The notes beneath the pieces are model-generated. The model saw nothing but the letters and a program-made list of their open reading frames with translations. It did not search any database and was not told the DNA's origin. Position numbers and translations under genes: made by a program. Below are positions 27,680-36,024 of a stretch of DNA of 64,000 nucleotides, piece after piece; the stretch's first letter is position 1, and each line of letters opens with the position of its first letter. This DNA is from Cyanobium usitatum str. Tous. GTDB taxonomy: Bacteria > Cyanobacteriota > Cyanobacteriia > PCC-6307 > Cyanobiaceae. The DNA lies in NCBI RefSeq assembly GCF_003011885.1, contig NZ_PXXO01000009.1:1-64000 (forward strand), in the 5' to 3' direction.

Positions 27680-28807
27680 ATCCGGCTGCATCGCCTGGAG
27701 CTGCTGCGTTTCCGCAATATCAGTCGGCTGGAGCTGAGCCTGGAGGCTCCCCGGCTACTGGTGGTCGGGGCCAATGGCGAGGGCAAATCCAACCTGCTGG
27801 AAGCGGTGGAATTACTTGGCTGCCTGCGATCCCACCGCACCAGTAGCGATCGTGATTTGATCCAGCACGGCGAGGCCAGCGGCCAGGTGCGCGCCCTCAC
27901 CAGCGGCGGGGACCAGCTGCAGCTGGAGCTGCGCCGAAGTGGCGGCAGGCAGGCCCAGCGCAACGGCAAGCAGCTGGAGCGCCAGCTTGACCTGCTGGGT
28001 TCGCTGCGCTGCGTGGGCTTCAGCGCCCTCGACCTCGAGCTGGTGCGGGGCGAGCCCGCTGGCCGGCGTCAGTGGCTCGACCGGGTGGTGCTGCAGCTCG
28101 AGCCTCTCTACGGCGACCTGCTGAGTCGCTACGGCCGGCTGCTACGCCAGCGCAGCCAATTGCTGCGGCGCGGCCTGGGGGGAACCAGCCTGCTGGCCCT
28201 ACTCGACACCTTTGATCTGCAAATGGCCGTGATCGGCACCCGCTTACACCGGCGCCGCTTCCGGGCGATCCGGCGCCTCGAGCCCCTGGCCGCAGCCTGG
28301 CAGGAGCGGCTCAGCGGCGGCCGTGAAGAGCTGCAACTGAATTACCAAAGCGGCACTGTCTTGGCGGGAGAGGAGGCTGAGGAACCTTGGCGTCAATCCC
28401 TGCTTGAGCAGCTACAGCTTCAACGCCAGGAGGAACTGCGGCTGGGCCAATGCACGGTGGGGCCCCACCGGGACGAGCTAGAGCTGGCCTTGGCCGGCCA
28501 ACCGGCCCGCCGCTACGGCTCGGCTGGCCAGCAACGCACCTTGGTACTGGCCCTCAAGCTGGCTGAGCTCGAGCTTGTGGGATCCGTCCTGGGGGAGCCA
28601 CCCCTACTGCTCCTCGACGACGTGCTCGCCGAACTAGACCCGGAGCGGCAACAATTGCTGCTCGAGGCGGTGGGCGAAGGTCACCAGTGCCTGGTGAGTG
28701 CCACCCACCTGGGAGCCTTCAGTGGGGGCTGGCAGGCCGAAAGCCAGGTGGTGCGGATGCGCGCCGGCCAGCTCGATCCGAAGATGCCAACTGACTTGGA
28801 CAGCTAG
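27680..28807 (+). CDS. recF: DNA replication/repair protein RecF (non-canonical start)
   Basis: RecF is an SMC-like ATPase that loads RecA at gapped DNA. Motifs are [16 protein letters not shown] at the N-terminus, Walker [30 protein letters not shown], the ABC signature region ([21 protein letters not shown]) and Walker [19 protein letters not shown]. The frame is open only from 27635 (after a TAA at 27632). Between it and the conserved N-terminus there is no ATG, GTG or TTG; the nearest conventional start is the internal GTG 27761, inside the Walker A region. I place the start at ATC 27680 because it fits the family N-terminus; ATC 27671 or CTG 27686 are alternatives. Confidence 0.85.
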   Translation: MRLHRLELLRFRNISRLELSLEAPRLLVVGANGEGKSNLLEAVELLGCLRSHRTSSDRDLIQHGEASGQVRALTSGGDQLQLELRRSGGRQAQRNGKQLERQLDLLGSLRCVGFSALDLELVRGEPAGRRQWLDRVVLQLEPLYGDLLSRYGRLLRQRSQLLRRGLGGTSLLALLDTFDLQMAVIGTRLHRRRFRAIRRLEPLAAAWQERLSGGREELQLNYQSGTVLAGEEAEEPWRQSLLEQLQLQRQEELRLGQCTVGPHRDELELALAGQPARRYGSAGQQRTLVLALKLAELELVGSVLGEPPLLLLDDVLAELDPERQQLLLEAVGEGHQCLVSATHLGAFSGGWQAESQVVRMRAGQLDPKMPTDLDS

Positions 28808-28860
28808 GCCCCACTACCTGGCCGACAGCCTATGGTTAATTGCTCGTTTGGTCGGATTCG

Positions 28861-29367
28861 ATGACCCAGACCCTGCCCTGCCTCCACCCGAACCCGGGAT
28901 GGACTGAGGCCCCTGCTGCTACCACCGCAGCCTCTCCCCTGCCTCACCAGATTTCCGAAACGGTCGGGAAACACTGCATCCTTGAGCTTTATGGCTGCGA
29001 CAGCGCCAAGCTCGACGACGAAGCCTTCCTGAGGGACACCATCACCGCAGCAGCGAAGCGTGCCGGTGCCACCCTCCTCAACCTGATCACCCACCGATTC
29101 GAACCCCAAGGGGTTACGGGATTAGCCCTACTGGCCGAATCCCATATCTCGATTCACACCTGGCCAGAATCGGGCTACGCGGCGGTTGATGTGTTCACCT
29201 GCGGTGATCACACGATGCCGGAAAAAGCCTGTGCGGTACTCGCCGCCGAGCTTTCAGCCAACGACCACAAGCTCACCAGCTTCCGCCGCGAGACACCGCC
29301 GTCGATTGCTGAGAGCCCGCGTGATCCGTTGCAGGAGCATGGGTTCACCGCCGCGGTGACCCTCTGA
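28861..29367 (+). CDS. speH: S-adenosylmethionine decarboxylase proenzyme
   Basis: The pyruvoyl enzyme makes decarboxylated SAM for spermidine synthesis. The 168-residue proenzyme has a ~35-residue Pro/Ala-rich N-terminal extension, then [18 protein letters not shown]. The self-cleavage site is in [23 protein letters not shown] (the Ser after Glu in ESHIS becomes the pyruvoyl group), and the catalytic Cys lies in FTCGDH. This is the prokaryotic class 1B form. ATG 28861 is preferred; TTG 28840 lies upstream in frame. Confidence 0.93.
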   Translation: MTQTLPCLHPNPGWTEAPAATTAASPLPHQISETVGKHCILELYGCDSAKLDDEAFLRDTITAAAKRAGATLLNLITHRFEPQGVTGLALLAESHISIHTWPESGYAAVDVFTCGDHTMPEKACAVLAAELSANDHKLTSFRRETPPSIAESPRDPLQEHGFTAAVTL

Positions 29368-29369
29368 TC

Positions 29370-30242
29370 TCAGCCGGCTAACCACCGGTTGGCTGAGCCC
29401 AGTTCCCGGTTGAGCTTGCCGCTCACCAGCCCCTCCAGATCCAGCCCAACGGCGCTGAAACCCATCTCCAGGAAGGCCGCCACCAGCGCCTGCCTGGTTT
29501 CGGGCTTGGCCCACAAACCCAGGGCGCGATCCAATTGGGCGGGAGGCAGTTCAATCCGAGCCGTCTGGCCCTGGGAGCGCACGCGCACCTGGGGCCATCC
29601 TCTTGCAAACAACCAGGCTTCCGCTGCAGCCACCCGCTCCAGCCTCTCCGCCGTGATCCGTTCGCCGTAGGGAAAGCGCGAAGCCAGACAAGGCTGGGCC
29701 GGCTTGTCCCACCAGGGCAATCCCAGAGCCCGAGAAATTTGGCGTACGCCGGCCTTGTCGAGGCCCACCTCGGCCAGAGGCGAACGCACTCCGAATTCCT
29801 TTGCGGCCCGAATGCCGGGCCGATGATCGTCTAGATCCTCGGCATTGACGCCATCGAGCACGGTCGCCCCTGCCGCCGCGGCCGCGATCGGCGCCAGCAG
29901 CCGGTGCAGCTCCCGCTTGCAGGCGTAGCAGCGCTGGTCAGGATTACTGGCGTAGGCCGGATCTGCCAGCTCCGCCGTAGCGATCTCCCGGTGGGTGATC
30001 CGCAGCCAACGAGCCTGCTCCGCCGCCTCCGCCCGCAGGTGGGGGGCTAGGGCCGGCGACACACCCGTAATCGCCAAAGCCGCCTCGCCGCGTTGCTCTA
30101 CGGCGAGGGCAGCCACTAGGGAACTATCAACGCCACCGGAATAGGCCAGAACCAGCCGATCTAGGCACGCCAACTGCTGACGCAGCGAGGCCAGCGCCAG
30201 CTCCAGCGGCGGCGGCAACGGCTCCAACGGGGAAAACAGCAT
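29370..30242 (-). CDS. larE: LarE-type ATP-dependent sulfur transferase
   Basis: A PP-loop N-type ATP pyrophosphatase with LVLAYSGGVDSSLVAAL (residues 30-46). LarE family marks are the CxxC in RCYACKREL (Cys105, Cys108), DGVNAEDLDDHRPG, SPLAEVGLDKAGVR, and the Cys185-containing QPCLASRFPYGERIT. LarE adds sulfur to the pyridinium cofactor that becomes the nickel-pincer of lactate racemase. Three Cys at these places match the [4Fe-4S]-bearing LarE type described for Thermotoga, rather than the single-Cys sacrificial type; that is inference. larB, larC and larA are not in the window. ATG 30242 gives a normal 290-residue length. Confidence 0.88.
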   Translation of the reverse strand: MLFSPLEPLPPPLELALASLRQQLACLDRLVLAYSGGVDSSLVAALAVEQRGEAALAITGVSPALAPHLRAEAAEQARWLRITHREIATAELADPAYASNPDQRCYACKRELHRLLAPIAAAAAGATVLDGVNAEDLDDHRPGIRAAKEFGVRSPLAEVGLDKAGVRQISRALGLPWWDKPAQPCLASRFPYGERITAERLERVAAAEAWLFARGWPQVRVRSQGQTARIELPPAQLDRALGLWAKPETRQALVAAFLEMGFSAVGLDLEGLVSGKLNRELGSANRWLAG

Positions 30243-30306
30243 CGCCACCAAACTCCTGCCCAGATCTTGGCAACCCCCACCCCAATGACGCCGGTAACAT
30301 CGCAAT

Positions 30307-31455
30307 ATGAGCAGCACCCAGACGCCGCAACGAGGAACGGGCCGGGGTATCGGCATCCGTACGGCGGCCGGCAGCGATGAGCGCGCCCATGGCCAGCTGC
30401 ACGTCTATGACGGCGATGGCAAGGGCAAAAGCCAGGCGGCCCTAGGTGTAGTTCTGCGCACCATCGGCCTGGGTATCTGCGAGCAAAAACGCACACGGGT
30501 GCTGCTGCTGCGCTTTCTCAAGGGGCCCGGCCGGGCCTACGACGAAGACGCCGCCATCGAAGCCCTGCAACAGGGCTTTCCCCACCTGATCGACCAGGTG
30601 CGCACCGGCAGGGGAGACTTTTTCAGCGCCGAGGAAGCCACCCGCTTCGACCGGCAGGAGGCCCAGCGGGGCTGGGACATTGCCAAAGGGGCCATCGCCA
30701 GCGACCTCTACTCGGTGGTGGTGCTCGACGAGCTCAACCCGGTGCTTGATCTGGGCCTGCTTGATATCGAAGATGTAGCCCGCACCCTGGCGGCCAAACC
30801 CGACGGCATGGAGGTGATCTGCACAGGTCGCGGTGCGCCCCGCCAGCTGGTGCAACTGGCCGACCTGCACTCGGAAATGCGCGCCCACCAGGGCCCGGGT
30901 GGCCTTGAAGGCGTCGAGATTTACACCGGTGAAGGCAAGGGGAAATCCACCAGTGCCCTGGGCAAGGGGCTACAGGCGATCGGCCGTGGCATCAGCCAGG
31001 ACAAAAGCCACCGGGTGCTGATTCTGCAGTGGCTCAAAGGTGGCGCTGGCTATACCGAAGATGCCGCCATCGCCGCACTTCGCGAGAGCTATCCCCACCT
31101 GGTGGATCACCTGCGCTCCGGGCGCGACGCGATCGTGTGGCGCGGCCAGCAGCAGCCGATCGACTACGTGGAAGCCGAGCGTGCTTGGGAGATCGCCCGC
31201 GCCGCCATCTCCAGCGGCCTCTACAAAACAGTGATCCTCGATGAAATCAACCCCACAGTTGATCTGGAGCTGCTGCCGGTGGAGCCGATCGTGCAAACCC
31301 TGCTGCGCAAACCCGCTGAAACGGAAGTAATCCTCACCGGCCGCTGTAAAAACCGCCCTGCCTATTTCGACCTAGCTTCGGTGCACTCCGAGATGGTGTG
31401 CCACAAGCATTACGCCGAGCGCGGCGTCGATCTCAAACGCGGCGTGGATTACTAA
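30307..31455 (+). CDS. Cob(I)yrinic acid a,c-diamide adenosyltransferase, tandem-domain
   Basis: CobO/BtuR-type corrinoid adenosyltransferase (ATP:cob(I)alamin, B12 pathway). The 382-residue protein contains two full copies of the P-loop fold. Copy one has DGDGKGKSQAALG (35-47), VVVLDELNPVLDLGLL, and VICTGRGAP. Copy two has TGEGKGKSTSALG (207-219), VILDEINPTVDLELL and VILTGRCKNRP. Typical CobO is about 200 residues, so this is an internal duplication or fusion. It is divergent from larE with 64 bases between starts. Both copies keep their Walker A Lys, so both may bind ATP. Confidence 0.88.
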   Translation: MSSTQTPQRGTGRGIGIRTAAGSDERAHGQLHVYDGDGKGKSQAALGVVLRTIGLGICEQKRTRVLLLRFLKGPGRAYDEDAAIEALQQGFPHLIDQVRTGRGDFFSAEEATRFDRQEAQRGWDIAKGAIASDLYSVVVLDELNPVLDLGLLDIEDVARTLAAKPDGMEVICTGRGAPRQLVQLADLHSEMRAHQGPGGLEGVEIYTGEGKGKSTSALGKGLQAIGRGISQDKSHRVLILQWLKGGAGYTEDAAIAALRESYPHLVDHLRSGRDAIVWRGQQQPIDYVEAERAWEIARAAISSGLYKTVILDEINPTVDLELLPVEPIVQTLLRKPAETEVILTGRCKNRPAYFDLASVHSEMVCHKHYAERGVDLKRGVDY

Positions 31456-31492
31456 AGCTGGATTACTGAGACTGGGCTACTGAGAAGAGGCC

Positions 31493-32665
31493 TCAGTAGC
31501 GCAGCACACTCGGATCAACTTCCTGGCTCCAGGCGTCGATGCCCCCGCTCACATTGATGCCCTCGATGCCGTGGCGTTTCAGGGCAATCAGGGCCTTGGC
31601 ACTGCGGCCGCCCAGCTTGCAGTGGACGTAGAGGCTTTTGCCCGCCGCCAGCTGCTGGATGCGTTCCACTGCCGTGCCGTTCTCGATCTGATCGAGAGGG
31701 ATCAATACGGCGCCGGGAATCCCGGCGATCTCAGCCTCGGGGGGGTTGCGCACGTCGATCAGCACCAGGCCACTGGTGTCACCATCGAGCAGCGTTTTGA
31801 GCTCGCCCACGCTGATACTCTCCACAGCTCCGGATTCTTCCTGGCCAGGTGCGGTGCCGCCAACGCCGCAAAACTCTTGGTAATCAATAAGTTTGTCGAT
31901 CACGGGGCGCTCGGGATTTGGCCGCAGCTTCAGCTCGCGGAACTTCATCGCCAGGGCATCGAACAGCAGCAGCCGGCCGCTGAGGGTGGTGCCGATGCCG
32001 GTGATGATCTTCACCGCCTCGGTGGCCTGGATCACGCCGATGATTCCGGGCAATACGCCCACCACGCCGCCCTCGGCGCAGGAGGGCACCATGCCCGGCG
32101 GCGGCGGTTCGGGGAACAGGTCGCGGTAGTTGGGGCTCTCGGCATCCAGGTTGAACACCGTGGCCTGGCCCTCGAAGCGGAAGATCGAGCCGTAAACATT
32201 TGGCTTACCCAGCAGCACGCAGGCGTCGTTCACCAGGTAGCGGGTGGGGAAGTTATCAGTGCCGTCGCAGACCAGGTCGTAGCCGGAAATGATCTCCAGG
32301 GCATTTTCGCTGGTGAGGGCGGTCTCGTAGAGATCCACCTGGCAGTGGGGATTGATCTCCAGGATGCGCGCCTTGGCCGATTCAATCTTGGGCTTGCCAA
32401 CCCAGCTGGTGCCATGGATCACCTGGCGCTGGAGGTTGGAGTGGTCGACCACATCGAAATCGACGATGCCGAGCCGGCCAACTCCGGCAGCCGCTAGATA
32501 AAGGAGCAGGGGCGAGCCCAGCCCACCGGTGCCCACGCACAGAACAGAAGCTGCCTTGAGCCGCTTTTGCCCCTCCATACCCACCTCTGGCAGGATCAGG
32601 TGCCGGGCAAAGCGAGCCACCTCATCGGGGCTGAGCTGGACGCCGCTGGTGTCGGGAGGAAGCAT
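31493..32665 (-). CDS. moeB: MoeB/MoeZ-like E1 adenylyltransferase with C-terminal rhodanese
   Basis: A 390-residue ThiF-fold E1-like enzyme fused to rhodanese. It adenylates and thiocarboxylates small ubiquitin-like sulfur carriers such as MoaD, ThiS or CysO. Motifs: ARHLILPEVGMEGQKRL, CVGTGGLGSPLLLYLAAAG (ATP loop), DNFPTRYLVNDAC, and PSCAEGGVVGVLPG (the E1 catalytic Cys). The C-terminal rhodanese has YVHCKLGGRSAKAL with the persulfide Cys. The zinc CxxC of E. coli MoeB is replaced by NYRD, as in mycobacterial MoeZ. ATG 32665 is chosen because it follows the JAMM gene stop by 11 bases. Confidence 0.9.
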   Translation of the reverse strand: MLPPDTSGVQLSPDEVARFARHLILPEVGMEGQKRLKAASVLCVGTGGLGSPLLLYLAAAGVGRLGIVDFDVVDHSNLQRQVIHGTSWVGKPKIESAKARILEINPHCQVDLYETALTSENALEIISGYDLVCDGTDNFPTRYLVNDACVLLGKPNVYGSIFRFEGQATVFNLDAESPNYRDLFPEPPPPGMVPSCAEGGVVGVLPGIIGVIQATEAVKIITGIGTTLSGRLLLFDALAMKFRELKLRPNPERPVIDKLIDYQEFCGVGGTAPGQEESGAVESISVGELKTLLDGDTSGLVLIDVRNPPEAEIAGIPGAVLIPLDQIENGTAVERIQQLAAGKSLYVHCKLGGRSAKALIALKRHGIEGINVSGGIDAWSQEVDPSVLRY

Positions 32666-32676
32666 GGCCTCTTGGA

Positions 32677-33123
32677 TCAGGACACCATTCTCCATGGCAG
32701 GCGCAGGGGCGCGGCCGGGGCTTCCGGCAGCCACCAGGCAACCAACTCCCCGCCAAGGGTTTGGGCCCCGAGGATCACCATCAAAGTGGATATCCCACAG
32801 AGACTGCGATCAGTGCCAGAAGGCACTGCCCCACTGGTGGGGTGGCTGTGGGCCGAGCCCAGCAGCTCCAGCCCCTGAGCCCTGCCCCACTTCTGCGCCT
32901 GCAGCTGCTCCCTTGGATCAATCGCAAAGCGCTGGCAGCGTTGCTGAGGCTGGGGCCAGACGTTGCAACACGGCCAGACCAGGCGCAGTTGCCAGTCGAA
33001 GTCCAAGCGTTCGCCCAGCAGCAGGGCACAACCCTCCTCCGGTTCTGCGCTGGCCAGGATGGGGCGCAAAACGGTGAGCAGGTGCAGATCTGCCCTGATT
33101 TGCTCTGGCGCTTGGGAGAACAC
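32677..33123 (-). CDS. JAMM/MPN+ (Mov34-like) Zn-dependent isopeptidase
   Basis: A 148-residue M67-type metallopeptidase. The JAMM signature is seen as AHSHPTSGAVPSGTD: His92-x-His94-x7-Ser102-x2-Asp105, with a Glu in the EPEEGCALL segment near residue 30. Bacterial JAMM proteins cleave isopeptide or amide bonds at the C-terminus of ubiquitin-like proteins, as in mycobacterial Mec, which releases cysteine from CysO. It lies directly upstream of the MoeZ-like gene on the same strand (stop 11 bases before its ATG), so the two are an operon. GTG 33123 is the start. Confidence 0.88.
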   Translation of the reverse strand: MFSQAPEQIRADLHLLTVLRPILASAEPEEGCALLLGERLDFDWQLRLVWPCCNVWPQPQQRCQRFAIDPREQLQAQKWGRAQGLELLGSAHSHPTSGAVPSGTDRSLCGISTLMVILGAQTLGGELVAWWLPEAPAAPLRLPWRMVS

Positions 33124-33170
33124 GCCGATACCTTATGAATCATTCCAAACATTCGCCTCCCAACCGGTCC

Positions 33171-33557
33171 ATGAGCGATACCACCACCGACGCGGTTGAG
33201 CAGGGCACTGCCACTGAAGTGGAGACTGACGCCACCTCCGGTGCAGCCGAAGCCAGCTTCAGTGAGCGTTACAGCGAAATTCTTGCCAAGGTGAACGGCA
33301 CCCTGGACCAGGTGGACTGGAGCCAGATGGGACGGATCGGCAAAGCCAGCGGGGTGATTCTGGCTGTGATCGTCGCTCAGATCCTGATCAAAGGAGTGCT
33401 CGACGCAATAAACCTGCTACCCGTGGTTCCCGGCCTGCTGGAACTGCTGGGCTTGGTGGTTGTCGGCCAGTGGAGTTGGCACAACCTCACCACCAGCGAA
33501 AAGCGTGGTGCCGTGGTGGCCAAGGTCCAGAACCTCCGCAAGGAATATCTGGGCTAA
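33171..33557 (+). CDS. CAAD-domain (CURT1-like) membrane protein
   Basis: The 128-residue protein has an acidic Thr/Glu-rich N-terminal tail, an amphipathic segment (SERYSEILAKVNGTLDQVDW), and two membrane helices (SGVILAVIVAQILIKGVLDA; VPGLLELLGLVVVGQWSW). It ends LTTSEKRGAVVAKVQNLRKEYLG. This is the CAAD domain, found fused to some cyanobacterial aminoacyl-tRNA synthetases and related to CURT1, which bends thylakoid membranes. Free-standing copies are probably thylakoid-curvature or membrane-organising proteins. The open frame extends upstream to ATG 33135; 33171 is chosen as MSD-starting. The JAMM gene is divergent. Confidence 0.85.
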   Translation: MSDTTTDAVEQGTATEVETDATSGAAEASFSERYSEILAKVNGTLDQVDWSQMGRIGKASGVILAVIVAQILIKGVLDAINLLPVVPGLLELLGLVVVGQWSWHNLTTSEKRGAVVAKVQNLRKEYLG

Positions 33558-34445
33558 TCAGCTCCTATTAATTAGCAGCTGATCAATGCTGGCTTGAGCC
33601 TGGCGCCCCCAGCCGCCGCCAAACAGGCTGGCGTGATTCAAAAGGTGATACAGGTTGTAGAGGGCGACCCGAGCCTTGGCCCCAGGCTCCACCGGCCAGA
33701 CATCTACGTAACCGCTAAAAAAAGCTTTCGGAAATCCGCCGAATAGCTGGGCCATCGCCATATCCACCTCCCGATCCCCCCAATAGCAAGCGGGGTCGAA
33801 AATTGTGCTGCAGCCATTGGTCAGCAGGCCCGCATTGCCGCGCCAGAGATCCCCGTGCACAAGCACCGGCTCACAGTGACGGCCGCTTAGCCGTAGCGGC
33901 ACCAGCTCCAGCAGCTCCCGTGCTCCCCGCAGCGGCTCTCCCCGCCTAGCGGCCCAAGCCAGCTGGGGCGCCAAGCGGCACTCCGCAAAAAACACCCCCC
34001 AATCGGAGCGCCAGCCGTTGGGCTGGGGGGCTGATCCAATGAAGTTGTCTGCCGCCGCGCCGTAGCCCTGGGCTGGTGCCGAGCCGGCACTGCTGCGGTG
34101 CAGCTGGGCCAAGCCCTGGCCGCATTGAAACCAACCACTTTCAGCTGCGGCGCCAGCTGAGCCGGCCAACTGCAGCCAGCTGAGCAGCAGCACGGCGAGA
34201 TCGCCGGCCACTCCCCATGCCAGGGGCTCTGGAATCACCAGCGCGGCAGGCGCATGCTGTGCCAACTGCTGCAGACCGCTTAGCTCCGCCTCAAACATGG
34301 GTAGGGCTGCGGCCGCGTTGGTCTTGGCAAACAAGCTGCGACCATCAGCCAACTCAAGCCGCCAGGCCTGGTGGATACAACCACCCCCCAGCGGCGTCTG
34401 GGCCACCACGGCGCAGCCGAGCTGCTGCTCTACCCAGGCCTGCAT
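33558..34445 (-). CDS. Fructosamine/ketosamine-3-kinase family protein
   Basis: A 295-residue aminoglycoside phosphotransferase-fold kinase of the fructosamine kinase group, which phosphorylates protein-bound ketosamines and so starts deglycation repair. Motifs: GGGCIHQAWRLELADG, KTNAAAALPMFEAEL (ATP Lys), NFIGSAPQPNGW, HGDLWRGNAGL (catalytic HxD...N), IFDPACYWGDREVDMAM, and LYNLYHLLNHASLFG near the C-terminus. ATG 34445 is chosen over GTG 34460. It is divergent from the crtD-like gene. Confidence 0.92.
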   Translation of the reverse strand: MQAWVEQQLGCAVVAQTPLGGGCIHQAWRLELADGRSLFAKTNAAAALPMFEAELSGLQQLAQHAPAALVIPEPLAWGVAGDLAVLLLSWLQLAGSAGAAAESGWFQCGQGLAQLHRSSAGSAPAQGYGAAADNFIGSAPQPNGWRSDWGVFFAECRLAPQLAWAARRGEPLRGARELLELVPLRLSGRHCEPVLVHGDLWRGNAGLLTNGCSTIFDPACYWGDREVDMAMAQLFGGFPKAFFSGYVDVWPVEPGAKARVALYNLYHLLNHASLFGGGWGRQAQASIDQLLINRS

Positions 34446-34480
34446 CGCGCGCCCGCGCACCTGGTTGCCAGCATGGCGCC

Positions 34481-36019
34481 ATGGAGAAGCGCCTCGATGT
34501 GGTGGTGGTGGGCGCCGGCATCGCCGGCCTCACCGCCGCAGCCCTACTGGCCCGGGAGGGCCTAACGGTGGAACTGCTGGAAGCCCACCAGCAGAGCGGT
34601 GGCTGCGCCGGCACCTTCCGCCGCGGCCCCTACACCTTTGATGTGGGCGCCACCCAGGTCGCTGGCCTGGAACCTGGCGGCAGCCACCAGCGCCTGCTGG
34701 CCCACTTCGCTCTGCCCTTACCGCAGGCCACCCCCCTGGATCCGGCCTGCGTGGTGGATCTGGCCGATGGCCAGCCGCCGGTGCGGATCTGGCGCGATCC
34801 GGAGCGCTGGGCCGCCGAGCGGGAGCTGCAGTTTCCCGGCAGCGGCCGCTTCTGGCAACTGTGCGCCGTCCTGCACCAGGCCAACTGGACCTTCGCTGGC
34901 CGCGATCCGGTGCTACCACCGCGCACCCTCTGGGATCTGGGCCAGCTGCTGCCGGCCATGCGCCCCGCCAACCTGGCCAGTGGCCTGCTGGCCGGCGCCA
35001 CGGTGGCCGATCTGCTGGCGCTCACGGGCTGCGGCGGCGACCCGCGCCTGCGCCGCTTCCTCGATCTGCAGCTACGCCTCTACTCCCAGGAGCCCGCCGA
35101 TCGCACCGCCGCCCTCTATGGCGCCACCGTGCTGGCCATGGGCCAGGCACCGCTGGGGCTCTGGCACCTGCAGGGCTCAATGCAGGTGCTCAGCCAGCAG
35201 CTTGAGCAGGCCCTGGCTGCCGGCGGCGGCCAGCTGCGACTGCGACATCGGGTGAAAGCCCTGCAGCGCAACAACGAGCCTGGAGGCGGGGCGGGCTGGA
35301 GGTTGCAGGGCGAGCAGCTGGGTGGAGCAGGCAAGGGGCAGGCGTTCAGCTTGAGCGCTACCAATGTGGTGCTGGCCATACCGGTGCAAAGCCTGCCCGC
35401 TCTGCTCGGCCAGCAGCTGCCTACGGGCTACCGCAACCGGATAGAAAATTTGAGCGATCCATCTGGGGCATTGGTTTTTTACGGTGCCATTGAGCGAGCA
35501 CTGCTGCCCGCCAACTGCCCCAGCCACCTACAACTCGATTGGGCCGATCCGGGCACCTTGTTTGTGTCGGTGAGCCAGGAGGGCGACGGCCGGGCGCCGG
35601 TGGGCCTGGCCACTGTGATCGCCAGCGTTTTCACCCCAGCGAAACCCTGGTTTGGCCTCGAACCCACCGCCTACGACCAAGCCAAGGCCGAATCGCTGGC
35701 CGCCATGCAGCGGGGGTTGGAGTCGCTGCTGGGCATCAGCCCAGCACAGTGGCGCCACGCTGAGCTGGCCACACCAAGGGGTTTTGAGCGCTGGACCGGG
35801 CGGCCCTTTGGCTTTGTGGGCGGTCTGGGACAGCACCCCAGCCGCTTCGGGCCCTTCGGCCTAGCCAGCCGCACCCCTCTGCCGGGCCTGTGGCTGTGCG
35901 GTGATTCGATCCACCCCGGAGAGGGCACGGCCGCCGTGGGCCTCTCAGCCCTGATGGCCTGTCGGCAGCTGCTGGCAGAGCGTGGCCAGACGCTTAGCCT
36001 CAGCGGACTGAGCACCTAG
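34481..36019 (+). CDS. crtD: CrtD-like carotenoid C-3',4' desaturase
   Basis: A 512-residue FAD-dependent carotenoid desaturase/isomerase. It has the dinucleotide motif VVVGAGIAGLTAAALLAREG, QQSGGCAGTFRRGPYTFDVG, SMQVLSQQLEQAL, LRLRHRVKALQR, and a C-terminal FAD motif LWLCGDSIHPGEGTAAVGLS. The GGCAGTFRRGPYTFDVGATQ sequence resembles the CrtD group (myxol/plectaniaxanthin pathway), whereas CrtISO would read PGGSAGYF. The frame open back to 34217 overlaps the kinase gene, and ATG 34481 is the first start before VVVG. The CrtD versus CrtH choice is from memory. Confidence 0.82.
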   Translation: MEKRLDVVVVGAGIAGLTAAALLAREGLTVELLEAHQQSGGCAGTFRRGPYTFDVGATQVAGLEPGGSHQRLLAHFALPLPQATPLDPACVVDLADGQPPVRIWRDPERWAAERELQFPGSGRFWQLCAVLHQANWTFAGRDPVLPPRTLWDLGQLLPAMRPANLASGLLAGATVADLLALTGCGGDPRLRRFLDLQLRLYSQEPADRTAALYGATVLAMGQAPLGLWHLQGSMQVLSQQLEQALAAGGGQLRLRHRVKALQRNNEPGGGAGWRLQGEQLGGAGKGQAFSLSATNVVLAIPVQSLPALLGQQLPTGYRNRIENLSDPSGALVFYGAIERALLPANCPSHLQLDWADPGTLFVSVSQEGDGRAPVGLATVIASVFTPAKPWFGLEPTAYDQAKAESLAAMQRGLESLLGISPAQWRHAELATPRGFERWTGRPFGFVGGLGQHPSRFGPFGLASRTPLPGLWLCGDSIHPGEGTAAVGLSALMACRQLLAERGQTLSLSGLST

Positions 36020-36024
36020 CCATG

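Noticed and set aside
31571-32497. 308-codon plus-strand frame opposite the MoeZ-like gene
   Set aside because: It is antisense to a clearly conserved enzyme with catalytic motifs; no domain is seen in it.
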